DNA from: Bacteroidota bacterium
GTDB taxonomy: Bacteria; Bacteroidota; Bacteroidia; Chitinophagales; Chitinophagaceae
Assembly: GCA_005882315.1 (NCBI GenBank)
Contig: VBAR01000002.1
Coordinates: 186,001-250,000 of the forward strand
Length of the DNA stretch: 64,000 nucleotides
Reading direction: 5' to 3'
The notes under the pieces are model-generated. The model saw only the letters and a list, made by a program, of their open reading frames with translations. It was not told the origin of the DNA and did not search any database. Every line of letters begins with the position of its first letter. The first letter of the stretch is position 1. Positions 17,146-23,768 of the stretch are shown one piece after another. The position numbers and the translations under genes were made by a program.

Positions 17146-17303
17146 TCGCCAGCGGTCTTCGACAAAATTATCTTCAAACATAAAGTATTTGGCGGCAAAA
17201 CTCAGGTACTTAAAGTTAAATAGATATCTTTTTAACTAGCCGGTCTCACCACAAGTTTTATTAAATTTGATAGCCGCCTATGGCGAAGACCTCGGCTGGC
17301 TGA
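17144..17303 (+). repeat. Array repeat copy 2 (full, 160 bp)
   Basis: Full copy with the central AGTTAAATAGATATCTTTTTAACT palindrome and both outward -7 boxes (CAAACATA on the left, TAAATTTG on the right). The outer ends have diverged (ATTCGCC on the left, GGCTGGC on the right). Its left end touches the start codon of the module 2 gene. Confidence 0.95.
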
Positions 17304-17315
17304 AAGGATGCTAAT

Positions 17316-17801
17316 TTAATTACAATAACGACTTTTCATAATATAAAAAAGACCTCCCTCCGTTGAATTAATCAAATAATTCCATTTGATTAAGGTTTCA
17401 AAAATCTGGCCTAAATAATCCATTGGTACATCGTCTTTGAGATAGCCGTTATTATCAAAATATCTGTTCACAAAATTTTTCTCACCTTGTTTTTCCGATT
17501 TACTAACCTTACGATTATACTTGACTTCTGAAAACCAGTGAGAGCTATCATTTAGGGCTAAAACATATTTATCATTAACAATTTTGGAAATTAGAGTTGC
17601 ATCAAGAACTTCATTCTTGTACTTTAAGTCTTTGATAAAATCAACATTGCTTACTATAGCGTTAAATACCCTTTCATTTTTTTTGGCCTTGACTATAAAA
17701 TAGTATTCTCTTTCAGACTTCAAATTGAATACTTCACTATAATAGCGTTCTTTGCATGTGTCATTTGGAAATAGAAAAAATAGACTCAACAAGTAGGTCA
17801 T
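17316..17801 (-). CDS. Module 3: hypothetical protein
   Basis: A 161-residue protein that starts 25 bp left of repeat copy 3 and is read leftward. The first residues 'MTYLLSLFFLFPND' form a short hydrophobic segment that may be a signal peptide. The rest is Lys/Asn-rich with no known motif ('EREYYFIVKAKKNERVFNAIVSNVDFIKDLKY', 'NDSSHWFSEVKYNRKVSKSEKQGEK'). Family and function are unknown. It is divergent from the module 4 gene, with repeat copy 3 between the two starts. Confidence 0.65.
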   Translation of the reverse strand: MTYLLSLFFLFPNDTCKERYYSEVFNLKSEREYYFIVKAKKNERVFNAIVSNVDFIKDLKYKNEVLDATLISKIVNDKYVLALNDSSHWFSEVKYNRKVSKSEKQGEKNFVNRYFDNNGYLKDDVPMDYLGQIFETLIKWNYLINSTEGGLFYIMKSRYCN

Positions 17802-17825
17802 GATTTTTTAAATATTTTCTAGTTT

Positions 17826-17988
17826 TTCGTCTATTGAGAACTTGGCAATAATTATTTTCAAACATAAAGCATTTGTCGGCAAAACTCAGGTACTTAAAGT
17901 TAAATAGATATCTTTTTAAATGCCCTGTCTCACCACAAGTTTTATTAAATTTGATAGCCTCCTGTGGTAAAGACCCCAGACGGACTAA
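17826..17988 (+). repeat. Array repeat copy 3 (full)
   Basis: Full copy separating two divergently read genes, so both outward -7 boxes (CAAACATA, TAAATTTG) could be in use. The far-left arm has diverged (TTCGTCTATTGAGAAC) and the centre reads AGTTAAATAGATATCTTTTTAAAT. Confidence 0.93.
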
Positions 17989-18005
17989 ATTTATAAGCAA
18001 AGAAT

Positions 18006-18407
18006 ATGAAATATTTGTTTCTTGTACTGTACTGTTATCTGGCTACCTCTATGAAAGGTCAAGAAACAAATTTAGACTGTGGGCTGCTGCAAGCTGCAGT
18101 TAAAACTAATATTTTTCAAGATCGCTTTAATATCTGCAAAGACACAGAAGATGTCTTTATTCTTGATACAACTAGATCTTTTGCGACTTGCTTATTAGAA
18201 GATATCTGTAATAATCACTTATTCGTGTATTACGATAAACTAGATAATACAAAGAAGGATAGAATTGAAATTTACAGGATTGATAGGAAGAAAGATCTTT
18301 TTACTTTGTTTTTCCATCGGTTATCGACTGGGGCCGTTTTGATATTAAAGCTTAAATATGTAAGAAAGAAGGCTAAATTGATAGACTATAAAGTTGGAGC
18401 ATTCTAA
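18006..18407 (+). CDS. Module 4: small exported hypothetical protein
   Basis: A 133-residue protein with a signal peptide ('MKYLFLVLYCYLATSMKGQ'), starting 18 bp after repeat copy 3. The mature part contains four Cys within 60 residues ('LDCGLL', 'FNICKD', 'ATCLLEDICNN'), compatible with disulphides in the periplasm, and ends with basic beta-like stretches. No family is recognised. Confidence 0.7.
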   Translation: MKYLFLVLYCYLATSMKGQETNLDCGLLQAAVKTNIFQDRFNICKDTEDVFILDTTRSFATCLLEDICNNHLFVYYDKLDNTKKDRIEIYRIDRKKDLFTLFFHRLSTGAVLILKLKYVRKKAKLIDYKVGAF

Positions 18408-18431
18408 AGTAATAAACAACCTCGTTGCTCG

Positions 18432-18494
18432 TATCTCACCACAAAGTTTTATTAAATTTGATATCCGCCGATAGTGAAGATCTGGACGGACTGA
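18432..18494 (+). repeat. Array repeat copy 4 (right half only)
   Basis: Begins abruptly at ATCTCACCACAAAG and runs to GGACTGA; the left arm and central palindrome are absent. It lies between the convergent 3' ends of modules 4 and 5. Copy 6 is truncated at the same internal position. Confidence 0.9.
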
Positions 18495-18506
18495 GATATA
18501 TTAACC

Positions 18507-19031
18507 TTAGTCATGGAAATAAATACCTCTTTTCTTTGCCTCATTAAATAACCAAGAGGATAGCATAGAAGTATCTGTAGTTTCTAGTGCTTTCCTGAAT
18601 AGAGAGTCAGTTATTTGGTTATCCTTTTTTACAAAGCTAGGGTCATCAAAATGATCTAAAATTACATTGCCTGTAAGAGGAATAGCAGCACTATTGATAT
18701 ACAATAAACCATAATAATTCAAATTCTCAGACAAATGGGAATAATTATATCCTTCTTTGTGAAGACTTAGTCTTACCTCTAAAGAATCATTATTTCTTAT
18801 AATTAAAGTATCAATTAATACATTGCAACTAATAGGTTGAAAACTATAAGTTTCTTGCCCTTTCTTAAATAATGCAAGGCCATTATATGAATATGCATAG
18901 TAAAACCATTTGATACTATCGATACGCTGTGGATTTACAGAATTAGCTTCTAGAATAACTTTAGTTTCAGAATTATTATTGCATCCTATTAAAAAAGTTA
19001 TTAATAATAAGAATAATATTTTTTCCCTCAT
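18507..19031 (-). CDS. Module 5: hypothetical lipoprotein
   Basis: A 174-residue protein from the ATG at 19031. The N-terminus 'MREKILFLLLITFLIGCNNN' is a lipoprotein signal with lipobox I-G-C, so the mature protein should be lipid-anchored. The rest ('SIKWFYYAYSYNGLALFKKGQETYSFQPISCNVLIDTLIIRNNDSLEVRLSLHKEG' region) looks beta-rich and the C-terminus helical. A longer reading frame continuing into repeat copy 5 ('MFEDNYGEDP...') is open but would bury the lipobox, so I reject it. No family is recognised. Confidence 0.75.
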   Translation of the reverse strand: MREKILFLLLITFLIGCNNNSETKVILEANSVNPQRIDSIKWFYYAYSYNGLALFKKGQETYSFQPISCNVLIDTLIIRNNDSLEVRLSLHKEGYNYSHLSENLNYYGLLYINSAAIPLTGNVILDHFDDPSFVKKDNQITDSLFRKALETTDTSMLSSWLFNEAKKRGIYFHD

Positions 19032-19066
19032 TTTATTTCTCAGGGTTTTTACTTGGATTTTTTTTC

Positions 19067-19227
19067 GTCCGGCCGGGTCTTCCCCATAATTATCTTCAAA
19101 CATAAAGTATTTGGTTGGCAAAAATCAGGTACTTAAAGTTAAATAGATATCTTTTTAACTACCCGGGCTCACCACAAGTTTTAGTAAATTTGATAACCGC
19201 CTATGGTGAAGACCCCGGGCGGATTGA
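19067..19227 (+). repeat. Array repeat copy 5 (full)
   Basis: Full copy from GTCCGGCCGGG to GGATTGA, with the central palindrome and both -7 boxes intact. It sits between the divergent starts of modules 5 and 6, 36 and 19 bp away. Confidence 0.95.
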
Positions 19228-19245
19228 AAAAACTGTACGTAGATA

Positions 19246-19656
19246 ATGAAAAATTATTTTTTTAAACTTTTATGTGTAAGCAGTTTGCTTCTGTTGATTA
19301 ATTTCAATTCTCAAGATAAACAAATAACAAGAGCTGTTGTTTACAAAGTTGATAAAGGAAAAGAGCGGTTTATCGGCGTTACAGAAACGAATATAAAAAA
19401 AAATAGTACTGCCAATTTTGTTGAAATAAAAGATAGCTTTTGTTTAAGAGGGATTGAGAAGAGAATAAAATTACTTAAGGAAGTAAAAGGAGATCATATG
19501 ATGAGAAGTATTTATATGCTATGCGAAATTGTTTATAAAGATGGTTCTCGACAATCAATTTCATTTGAAGAAGCAAGTTTAGGGAATATAAAAATGGGGA
19601 ATAAGATATATTCTAATTCTCCAACCCTGGAATCTTGGATTTTATTTTGTAAGTAA
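19246..19656 (+). CDS. Module 6: small exported hypothetical protein
   Basis: A 136-residue protein with a signal peptide-like start ('MKNYFFKLLCVSSLLLLINFNSQ'), beginning 19 bp after repeat copy 5. The mature part has two charged beta-like blocks ('RAVVYKVDKGKERFIGVTETNIKKNS', 'SIYMLCEIVYKDGSRQSISFEEA'). No known family. The C-terminus ends with a Cys-Lys. It could be periplasmic; the Cys inside the hydrophobic segment is not in a good lipobox context. Confidence 0.7.
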   Translation: MKNYFFKLLCVSSLLLLINFNSQDKQITRAVVYKVDKGKERFIGVTETNIKKNSTANFVEIKDSFCLRGIEKRIKLLKEVKGDHMMRSIYMLCEIVYKDGSRQSISFEEASLGNIKMGNKIYSNSPTLESWILFCK

Positions 19657-19744
19657 GAAGATAAAGGTCTCGATCTCCTTTCTTCCTCAAAAATAGACGC
19701 TGGCGTGCAAGGTTCAATGATTGTGTGGAAGTGGCAATTTTCTG

Positions 19745-19806
19745 AGTCTCACCACAAGTTTTATTAAATTTGATAGCCGCCTATGGCGAAGATCCTGGCG
19801 GACTGA
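19745..19806 (+). repeat. Array repeat copy 6 (right half only)
   Basis: Starts at TCTCACCACAAG, the same internal breakpoint as copy 4, and runs to GGACTGA. The TAAATTTG box is intact and lies upstream of the module 7 ATG, which follows after 11 bp. Confidence 0.92.
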
Positions 19807-19817
19807 AACATAGTTTT

Positions 19818-20288
19818 ATGAAATATTGTTTAATTACTTTGCTATTATCCCTATTTCTTGAAGAATCTATATTTTCCCAAGGTCAAGAGGTTGGTCTAAT
19901 GAATACTATTACTTTTAAATTTGAAAAAGGCGACTCAACAAAAAAGTTTTCTCATAAAGGCAAGGAAAATATTTCGACAATTTATATTAAACAAGAAAAG
20001 ACATTTGAATATTTTTATTCAAGTACAGGGTTACTTCAAAAGTATTCAATTGGTAGGGTTTATCAACTTGGGCACGATACGTTAATGTTTGTGAGTGACA
20101 CTTCAATGTTCGGAGCTAATGCAAGCGACTTAATAAAAAAGAATAAGCATCTTAATCAATATTTTTTTCAAGAGTTTGATCGGGTGAAGTTTTTTTGTTC
20201 AAGTAAAGAATTGTTACTACTCACACCTGTACCTGATCTAAATTCCAGGAGAAGTGTGATTAAAGTAATAGATTTAAAACAAAACTAG
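19818..20288 (+). CDS. Module 7: small exported hypothetical protein
   Basis: A 156-residue protein with a signal peptide ('MKYCLITLLLSLFLEESIFSQGQ'). The ATG at 19818 is chosen because it opens the signal peptide; earlier in-frame codons belong to repeat copy 6. The mature protein has beta-like blocks ('NTITFKFEKGDSTKKF', 'GRVYQLGHDTLMFVSDTSMFG') and a basic C-terminus. No family is recognised. It begins 11 bp after the half-repeat. Confidence 0.72.
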   Translation: MKYCLITLLLSLFLEESIFSQGQEVGLMNTITFKFEKGDSTKKFSHKGKENISTIYIKQEKTFEYFYSSTGLLQKYSIGRVYQLGHDTLMFVSDTSMFGANASDLIKKNKHLNQYFFQEFDRVKFFCSSKELLLLTPVPDLNSRRSVIKVIDLKQN

Positions 20289-20306
20289 GGCTAAATAATT
20301 TCTCCC

Positions 20307-20466
20307 GTTCACCCGGGTCTTCGACAAAATTATCTTCAAACATAAAGTATTTGTCGGCAAAACTCATGTGCTTAAAGTTAAATAGGTATCTTTTTAACTG
20401 CCCGGTCTCACCACAAGTTTTATTAAATTTGATAGCCGTCTTTGGTGAAGACCCCCGGCGGACTGA
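20307..20466 (+). repeat. Array repeat copy 7 (full, 160 bp)
   Basis: Full copy from GTTCACCCGGG to GGACTGA; the central palindrome has one change (AATAGGTATC). Both -7 boxes are present. A non-coding stretch of 185 bp follows before the module 8 gene. Confidence 0.95.
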
Positions 20467-20651
20467 AAACTCTTCAATTCTAAGTATGATTGTGGCAGAC
20501 GTAACTCTATTCGGCTTTTGTTCTTAACTTCATCATCAGTAATTTTATTGGGCTTCAGTTGCGGGCTGGACGTTATAAATTCCAGCACAGCAGCAAGCCC
20601 TAGACGTTAGCGACAATTGTTATGTGACCAGTCCTTTAATTTAAACCCTCA
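20467..20651. other. Non-coding part of module 8 with attC-like motifs
   Basis: No gene is seen. Two related motifs occur about 35 bp apart, GGGCTGGACGTTATAA and GCCCTAGACGTTAGCG (about 20562-20610), with CCAGC/GCAGC sequences between them that could pair. Read on the minus strand they resemble the ends of an integron-type recombination site, but neither end fits the GTTRRRY core exactly. Confidence 0.35.
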
Positions 20652-21251
20652 ATGGCTAGACTTTTCATTCTTCTTGTTACTGTAATTTGCTTTGAGTTTT
20701 CAAATGCTCAATTAAAACCATTTCCAGGAGCTCCAAAACCATTAACAGAAAAGCAGGAAGAATTAGAAGAAAAAAATCGTAGCTGCGTACATCGTGACAA
20801 ATTTTCTCAGCAACAGCGATTAAAGTTGTACCCTTTCAATAAAGCCGCACAAGTTCAAATCGTTTCCTTTGACAAACCTGATACTCTCATTGAAGGCAAA
20901 CTTCCAATGAAAAACAAAAAGGTTGACTATTCACAACTCAAGGAAATTAAGACTCTTGAAAAAGCGGAAATAGACTCGCTTACTGACATACTTTACAATA
21001 ATGGGTACCGAGGAGAATTTCATATGGAAATGGAAAGCCTGTGTTACAACCCAAGAAATGCGATTTTATTTGCTGACTCCACCGGTAAGGCATTTGCTTT
21101 TATTGAACTCTGTTTCGAATGCCAAGGATATAAGACAAGTTCATCAGCAGTAAAAACCGGTGACTTTTGTGATCAGAAGTACAAGCTAATTCAAACATTT
21201 TTTTCTAAGCATGGAATCGAATTTGGGACAAAGGAAAATGCCGATGAGTGA
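20652..21251 (+). CDS. Module 8: exported hypothetical protein
   Basis: A 199-residue protein with a signal peptide cleaved after 'SNA' ('MARLFILLVTVICFEFSNAQ'). The mature part starts Pro-rich ('LKPFPGAPKPLTEKQEELEEKNRSC'). It has a conserved-looking central block 'CYNPRNAILFADSTGKAFAFIELCFECQGYKTSSS' with three Cys, reminiscent of small periplasmic proteins that hold a C-x2-C pair, then 'FCDQKYKLIQTFFSKHGI'. I have no confident family name. It is less Asn/Lys-rich than neighbouring modules, which suggests a different source. Confidence 0.75.
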   Translation: MARLFILLVTVICFEFSNAQLKPFPGAPKPLTEKQEELEEKNRSCVHRDKFSQQQRLKLYPFNKAAQVQIVSFDKPDTLIEGKLPMKNKKVDYSQLKEIKTLEKAEIDSLTDILYNNGYRGEFHMEMESLCYNPRNAILFADSTGKAFAFIELCFECQGYKTSSSAVKTGDFCDQKYKLIQTFFSKHGIEFGTKENADE

Positions 21252-21261
21252 TAAAAAATTT

Positions 21262-21417
21262 GTCCGCTCCGGGTCTTCGGCATAATTATATCAAACATAA
21301 AGTATTTGGCGGCAAAACTCAGGTACTTAAAGTTAAATAGATATCTTTTTATTCCCCGGGGCTCACCACAAGTTTTATTAAATTTGATAGCCGCCTATGG
21401 TGAAGATGCGGGCGGAC
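21262..21417 (+). repeat. Array repeat copy 8 (full)
   Basis: Full copy from GTCCGCTCC to GGGCGGAC, with a 3-base deletion in the left arm (ATTATATCAAACATA) and a divergent segment right of centre (TTTTTATTCCCCGGGG). Both -7 boxes are intact. Confidence 0.94.
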
Positions 21418-21481
21418 AAAAGTCCTGAACGTAGCCACAATTAAATCGCCAATTTAGACGTTCTTCCAAAAAATCTTGACA

Positions 21482-21973
21482 GTGAGAATAATTCTATCAG
21501 TTTCACTTGTATTCATTTGTTTTGCGGTATCTGCACAAACATTTTCGACAACACTTGTTGATAGCGTCACAAGTTCCATTGACAAAGACACTTCTTTGAG
21601 TGCAAAAACGATAACGCTTGACACTTTATATTCATATTATGGAGCAATGATAAAAACAGAAGATACTTTCGTTGTATACCTTGATCCTTCATCAAATCAG
21701 GTTTATAAAATTGTTTGGAATAATGAAGGTGCCTTCTATACTTATGTTACTATTTACTATTATAAAGGCTTTGCGATTAAAGGAATAGTCAGAGCAAAAT
21801 ACAGACGTACTGACACAAATCCAGAGTTTGAAACCCATTCAGTTTTTTACTATCACAACGATAAAGTGGTAAAAGAAATAGAAGTTAACGGACATGAATA
21901 CCGAGCAAATGGTTTTTGGTATCTGAGCACAGTTGCGGACATGATTAAATTAGCGGGACTTAAATTGAATTAA
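21482..21973 (+). CDS. Module 9: exported hypothetical protein
   Basis: About 163 residues from GTG at 21482 (a TTG at 21476 is the alternative; there is no suitable ATG). The N-terminus 'VRIILSVSLVFICFAVSAQ' is a good signal peptide. The mature part has a Ser/Thr-rich start followed by repeated aromatic beta-like strands ('GAFYTYVTIYYYKGFAIKGIVRAKYRRTD', 'HSVFYYHNDKVVKEIEVNG'), suggesting a small beta-sandwich or barrel-like domain. No family is recognised. It starts 64 bp after repeat copy 8. Confidence 0.68.
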   Translation: MRIILSVSLVFICFAVSAQTFSTTLVDSVTSSIDKDTSLSAKTITLDTLYSYYGAMIKTEDTFVVYLDPSSNQVYKIVWNNEGAFYTYVTIYYYKGFAIKGIVRAKYRRTDTNPEFETHSVFYYHNDKVVKEIEVNGHEYRANGFWYLSTVADMIKLAGLKLN

Positions 21974-22020
21974 ACAAGCGGCTAACATAGGCTTAAGAGC
22001 AATTGATTGAATTTACTTCC

Positions 22021-22181
22021 TTCCTCCCGGCGTCTTCGCCATAATTATCTTCAAGCATAAAGTATTTGTCGGCAAAACTCGGGTACTTAAAGTTAAATAG
22101 ATATCTTTTTAACTAGCCTGTCTCACCACAAGTTTTATTAAATTTGATAGCCGCCTATGGTGAAGACCTCGGGTGGACTGA
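22021..22181 (+). repeat. Array repeat copy 9 (full)
   Basis: Full copy ending in GGTGGACTGA. The left-arm minus-strand -7 box is mutated (CAAGCATA instead of CAAACATA), and no minus-strand gene starts on that side; the right-arm TAAATTTG is intact. Confidence 0.95.
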
Positions 22182-22308
22182 ATTATGTTCACCCAGGAAG
22201 TAAAAAAAGAGGCAGTTACCCTTCAGAAAACTCATTGAGGAAAGAGCATAAAATGCTAGAAAGAGTTGCATACGAAATAATAACGGGAACCAGAAACATT
22301 AAGAAATA

Positions 22309-22824
22309 ATGACAATGATAACTCGAAAATTTAAAGATTTAATAGTTTTTTTGTCGATCATAATTTATTGCTCCTGTATCAATAAATCGTCCGTCTCACA
22401 AAAAAAAGAAATCAATGAAAATTGTCAAATAAGCATCATGAGTCCTACTGGATGTTTTACCCACATTGACTTGGATACTAACGGAGCTGGACATTTAACA
22501 TCAGTACGCAGAACAATATCGAGCGATACATCTTTAGGGTCTTACGATTCCCTTATTAGTAAAATTAATTTCTATGTTAAAACAGATACTGATAAAGTTT
22601 TTTTGAAAAAACTTATTGAAACAATTAAATCTAATCCAGACAAGAACAGGCCATTTAGCAGAGACAACTATCAGTTTCTATTATATATCGATGGAATAAA
22701 AAAAATCGACGTTTATGGAGATGACAATGATGTTTATTCTATTTTGAAGATATTGCTAAAATATGTTACTTATTTAAACGAAGATCAATGTGAATTTTTA
22801 AGTTATTTTAAACAAAGTATATAG
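22309..22824 (+). CDS. Module 10: hypothetical lipoprotein
   Basis: A 171-residue protein (ATG at 22309, with a second ATG at 22315). The N-terminus 'KFKDLIVFLSIIIYCSCINKSS' is a hydrophobic segment followed by Cys residues, fitting a lipoprotein signal. The mature part has 'CQISIMSPTGCFTHIDLDTNGAGHLTSVRRT' and 'YQFLLYIDGIKKIDVYGDDNDVYSILKILLKYV', which looks like an alpha/beta domain. The family is unknown. About 127 bp of non-coding DNA separates it from repeat copy 9. Confidence 0.72.
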   Translation: MTMITRKFKDLIVFLSIIIYCSCINKSSVSQKKEINENCQISIMSPTGCFTHIDLDTNGAGHLTSVRRTISSDTSLGSYDSLISKINFYVKTDTDKVFLKKLIETIKSNPDKNRPFSRDNYQFLLYIDGIKKIDVYGDDNDVYSILKILLKYVTYLNEDQCEFLSYFKQSI

Positions 22825-22848
22825 AATTAACTGGTATTTCATCTCCAT

Positions 22849-22925
22849 CCGCCTTGGGTTTCACCACTAAGCACTTTACGTTGAAGAGAATTACGGCGAG
22901 GACCCTATGACAATGGAAATTGAAT
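22849..22925 (+). repeat. Array repeat copy 10 (degenerate right half)
   Basis: A weak match to the right half: GGGTTTCACCACTAAG, then scattered identity up to GGCGAGGACCC. The -7 box is lost. It lies between the convergent ends of modules 10 and 11. Confidence 0.35.
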
Positions 22926-22957
22926 AGGCCAATTAAACTTTAAAATCTATTTAAAGC

Positions 22958-23368
22958 TCACTTTGATAAAATACAAGTTTTTAAAAGTAAATTAATTAGT
23001 CTTTCACTGGCTAAATACATTTTGCTTTTGAATAAAATGTATTTCTTGGAACTATGGACACGTATATCGCCAACGGTGTTTTTGTAGACAAACATTGCAT
23101 AAATTCTTAGATCAAAGTCCTTCATCTTTATAGTTGTTGGTACCAGTTTTTTAATTTCTGAGTTTATCGAGTCAAGAGTTATACTATCCAGAATTGAAAA
23201 AATTATTGAGTTCCCCATTTTTTTTATCGCTTCATGATCTATTTGATTAGGGGTTTCAATATCAAATGGCAAATAAAAGACATTTGCTTTCTTTAGAAAA
23301 CCAGTTTGGGAAAAAGCTGGTTCACTCAGAGTTATACACAGGAATAAAAATACAAAATAGCTTTTCAT
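22958..23368 (-). CDS. Module 11: small exported hypothetical protein
   Basis: A 136-residue protein with a signal peptide ('MKSYFVFLFLCITLSEPAFSQ'), read leftward and starting 16 bp left of the last repeat. The mature part has 'NVFYLPFDIETPNQIDHEAIKKMGNSIIFSILDSITLDSINSEI' and 'LRIYAMFVYKNTVGDIRVHSSKKYILFKSKMYLA'. No family is recognised. Composition is AT-rich with many Ile and Lys, like modules 2-7. Confidence 0.7.
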   Translation of the reverse strand: MKSYFVFLFLCITLSEPAFSQTGFLKKANVFYLPFDIETPNQIDHEAIKKMGNSIIFSILDSITLDSINSEIKKLVPTTIKMKDFDLRIYAMFVYKNTVGDIRVHSSKKYILFKSKMYLASERLINLLLKTCILSK

Positions 23369-23383
23369 TTTATCTGTTTTTCA

Positions 23384-23484
23384 ATTCGCCGTATGTCTTC
23401 GGCAAAATTATCTAATAAACCTGTAAACTTATTTTAGGACGAGACAGTTTGAGGATAATTATGGCGAAGACCCCTGGAGGACGG
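23384..23484 (+). repeat. Array repeat copy 11 (terminal, rearranged)
   Basis: Begins as a left arm (ATTCGCCGTATGTCTTCGGC, then AAAATTATCT). After about 40 unrelated bases it ends with an inverted left arm (GGATAATTATGGCGAAGACC). The usual centre and right arm are missing. It marks the right end of the array. Confidence 0.75.
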
Positions 23485-23700
23485 AATAATTTCGCAGGTT
23501 TCTTCAATTATAGATTTCATCTTATCGGCTTCTTTGCCAGATAGGATTCCGACAAAATCATAAATGCTTGGTTTCTTTTTTTTAGCAGCAGATTTTCTTT
23601 TCGATTTTCTCAAAACAGTTTCCAGCTCTGATAATGTACCCTCGTTGGTAATTTTCAGAACCTCTTCGATCAAATGTATTTTTCTTACTTCTTTATACAT
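23434..23700 (-). CDS. Antitoxin-like short protein with repeat-derived C-terminus
   Basis: An 88-residue protein. The layout resembles short Bacteroidota antitoxin-type proteins: an N-terminal helix ('KIHLIEEVLKITNEGTLSELETVLRKS'), a Lys-rich linker, then 'IYDFVGILSGKEADKMKSIIEETCE'. This likeness is from memory of such proteins, not a named domain. After 'EII' the reading frame enters repeat copy 11, so the last ~19 residues ('PSSRGLRHNYPQTVSS' included) are repeat-encoded. No toxin gene adjoins it, so it may be an orphan left when the array cut the locus. Confidence 0.55.
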   Translation of the reverse strand: MYKEVRKIHLIEEVLKITNEGTLSELETVLRKSKRKSAAKKKKPSIYDFVGILSGKEADKMKSIIEETCEIIPSSRGLRHNYPQTVSS

Positions 23701-23768
23701 GACTGTTTATTATGCTAAGTAAATTTAGCCTTATTTTCCCGTAAGGCAAACTGATTCGGGATATAAAG

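Noticed and set aside
16486-19121. N-terminal extensions 'MFEDN...' of the module 2 and module 5 genes
   Set aside because: They are translated repeat arm and would bury a signal peptide or lipobox that starts at an internal ATG.
15592-23484. Calling the array a CRISPR
   Set aside because: Repeats are ~160 bp and spacers of several hundred bp contain genes; there are no short uniform spacers and no cas genes.
15592-23484. Calling the array a classical integron
   Set aside because: No intI gene in the window; the repeat ends do not show RYYYAAC...GTTRRRY. A GTTAAAT match lies in the palindrome centre, not at the ends.
15592-23484. Calling the repeats simple MITEs with GTCCGCC terminal inverted repeats
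   Set aside because: Terminal inverted repeats exist, but uniform orientation, one gene per interval and shared internal truncation are not explained by random insertion. I keep it as an alternative only.
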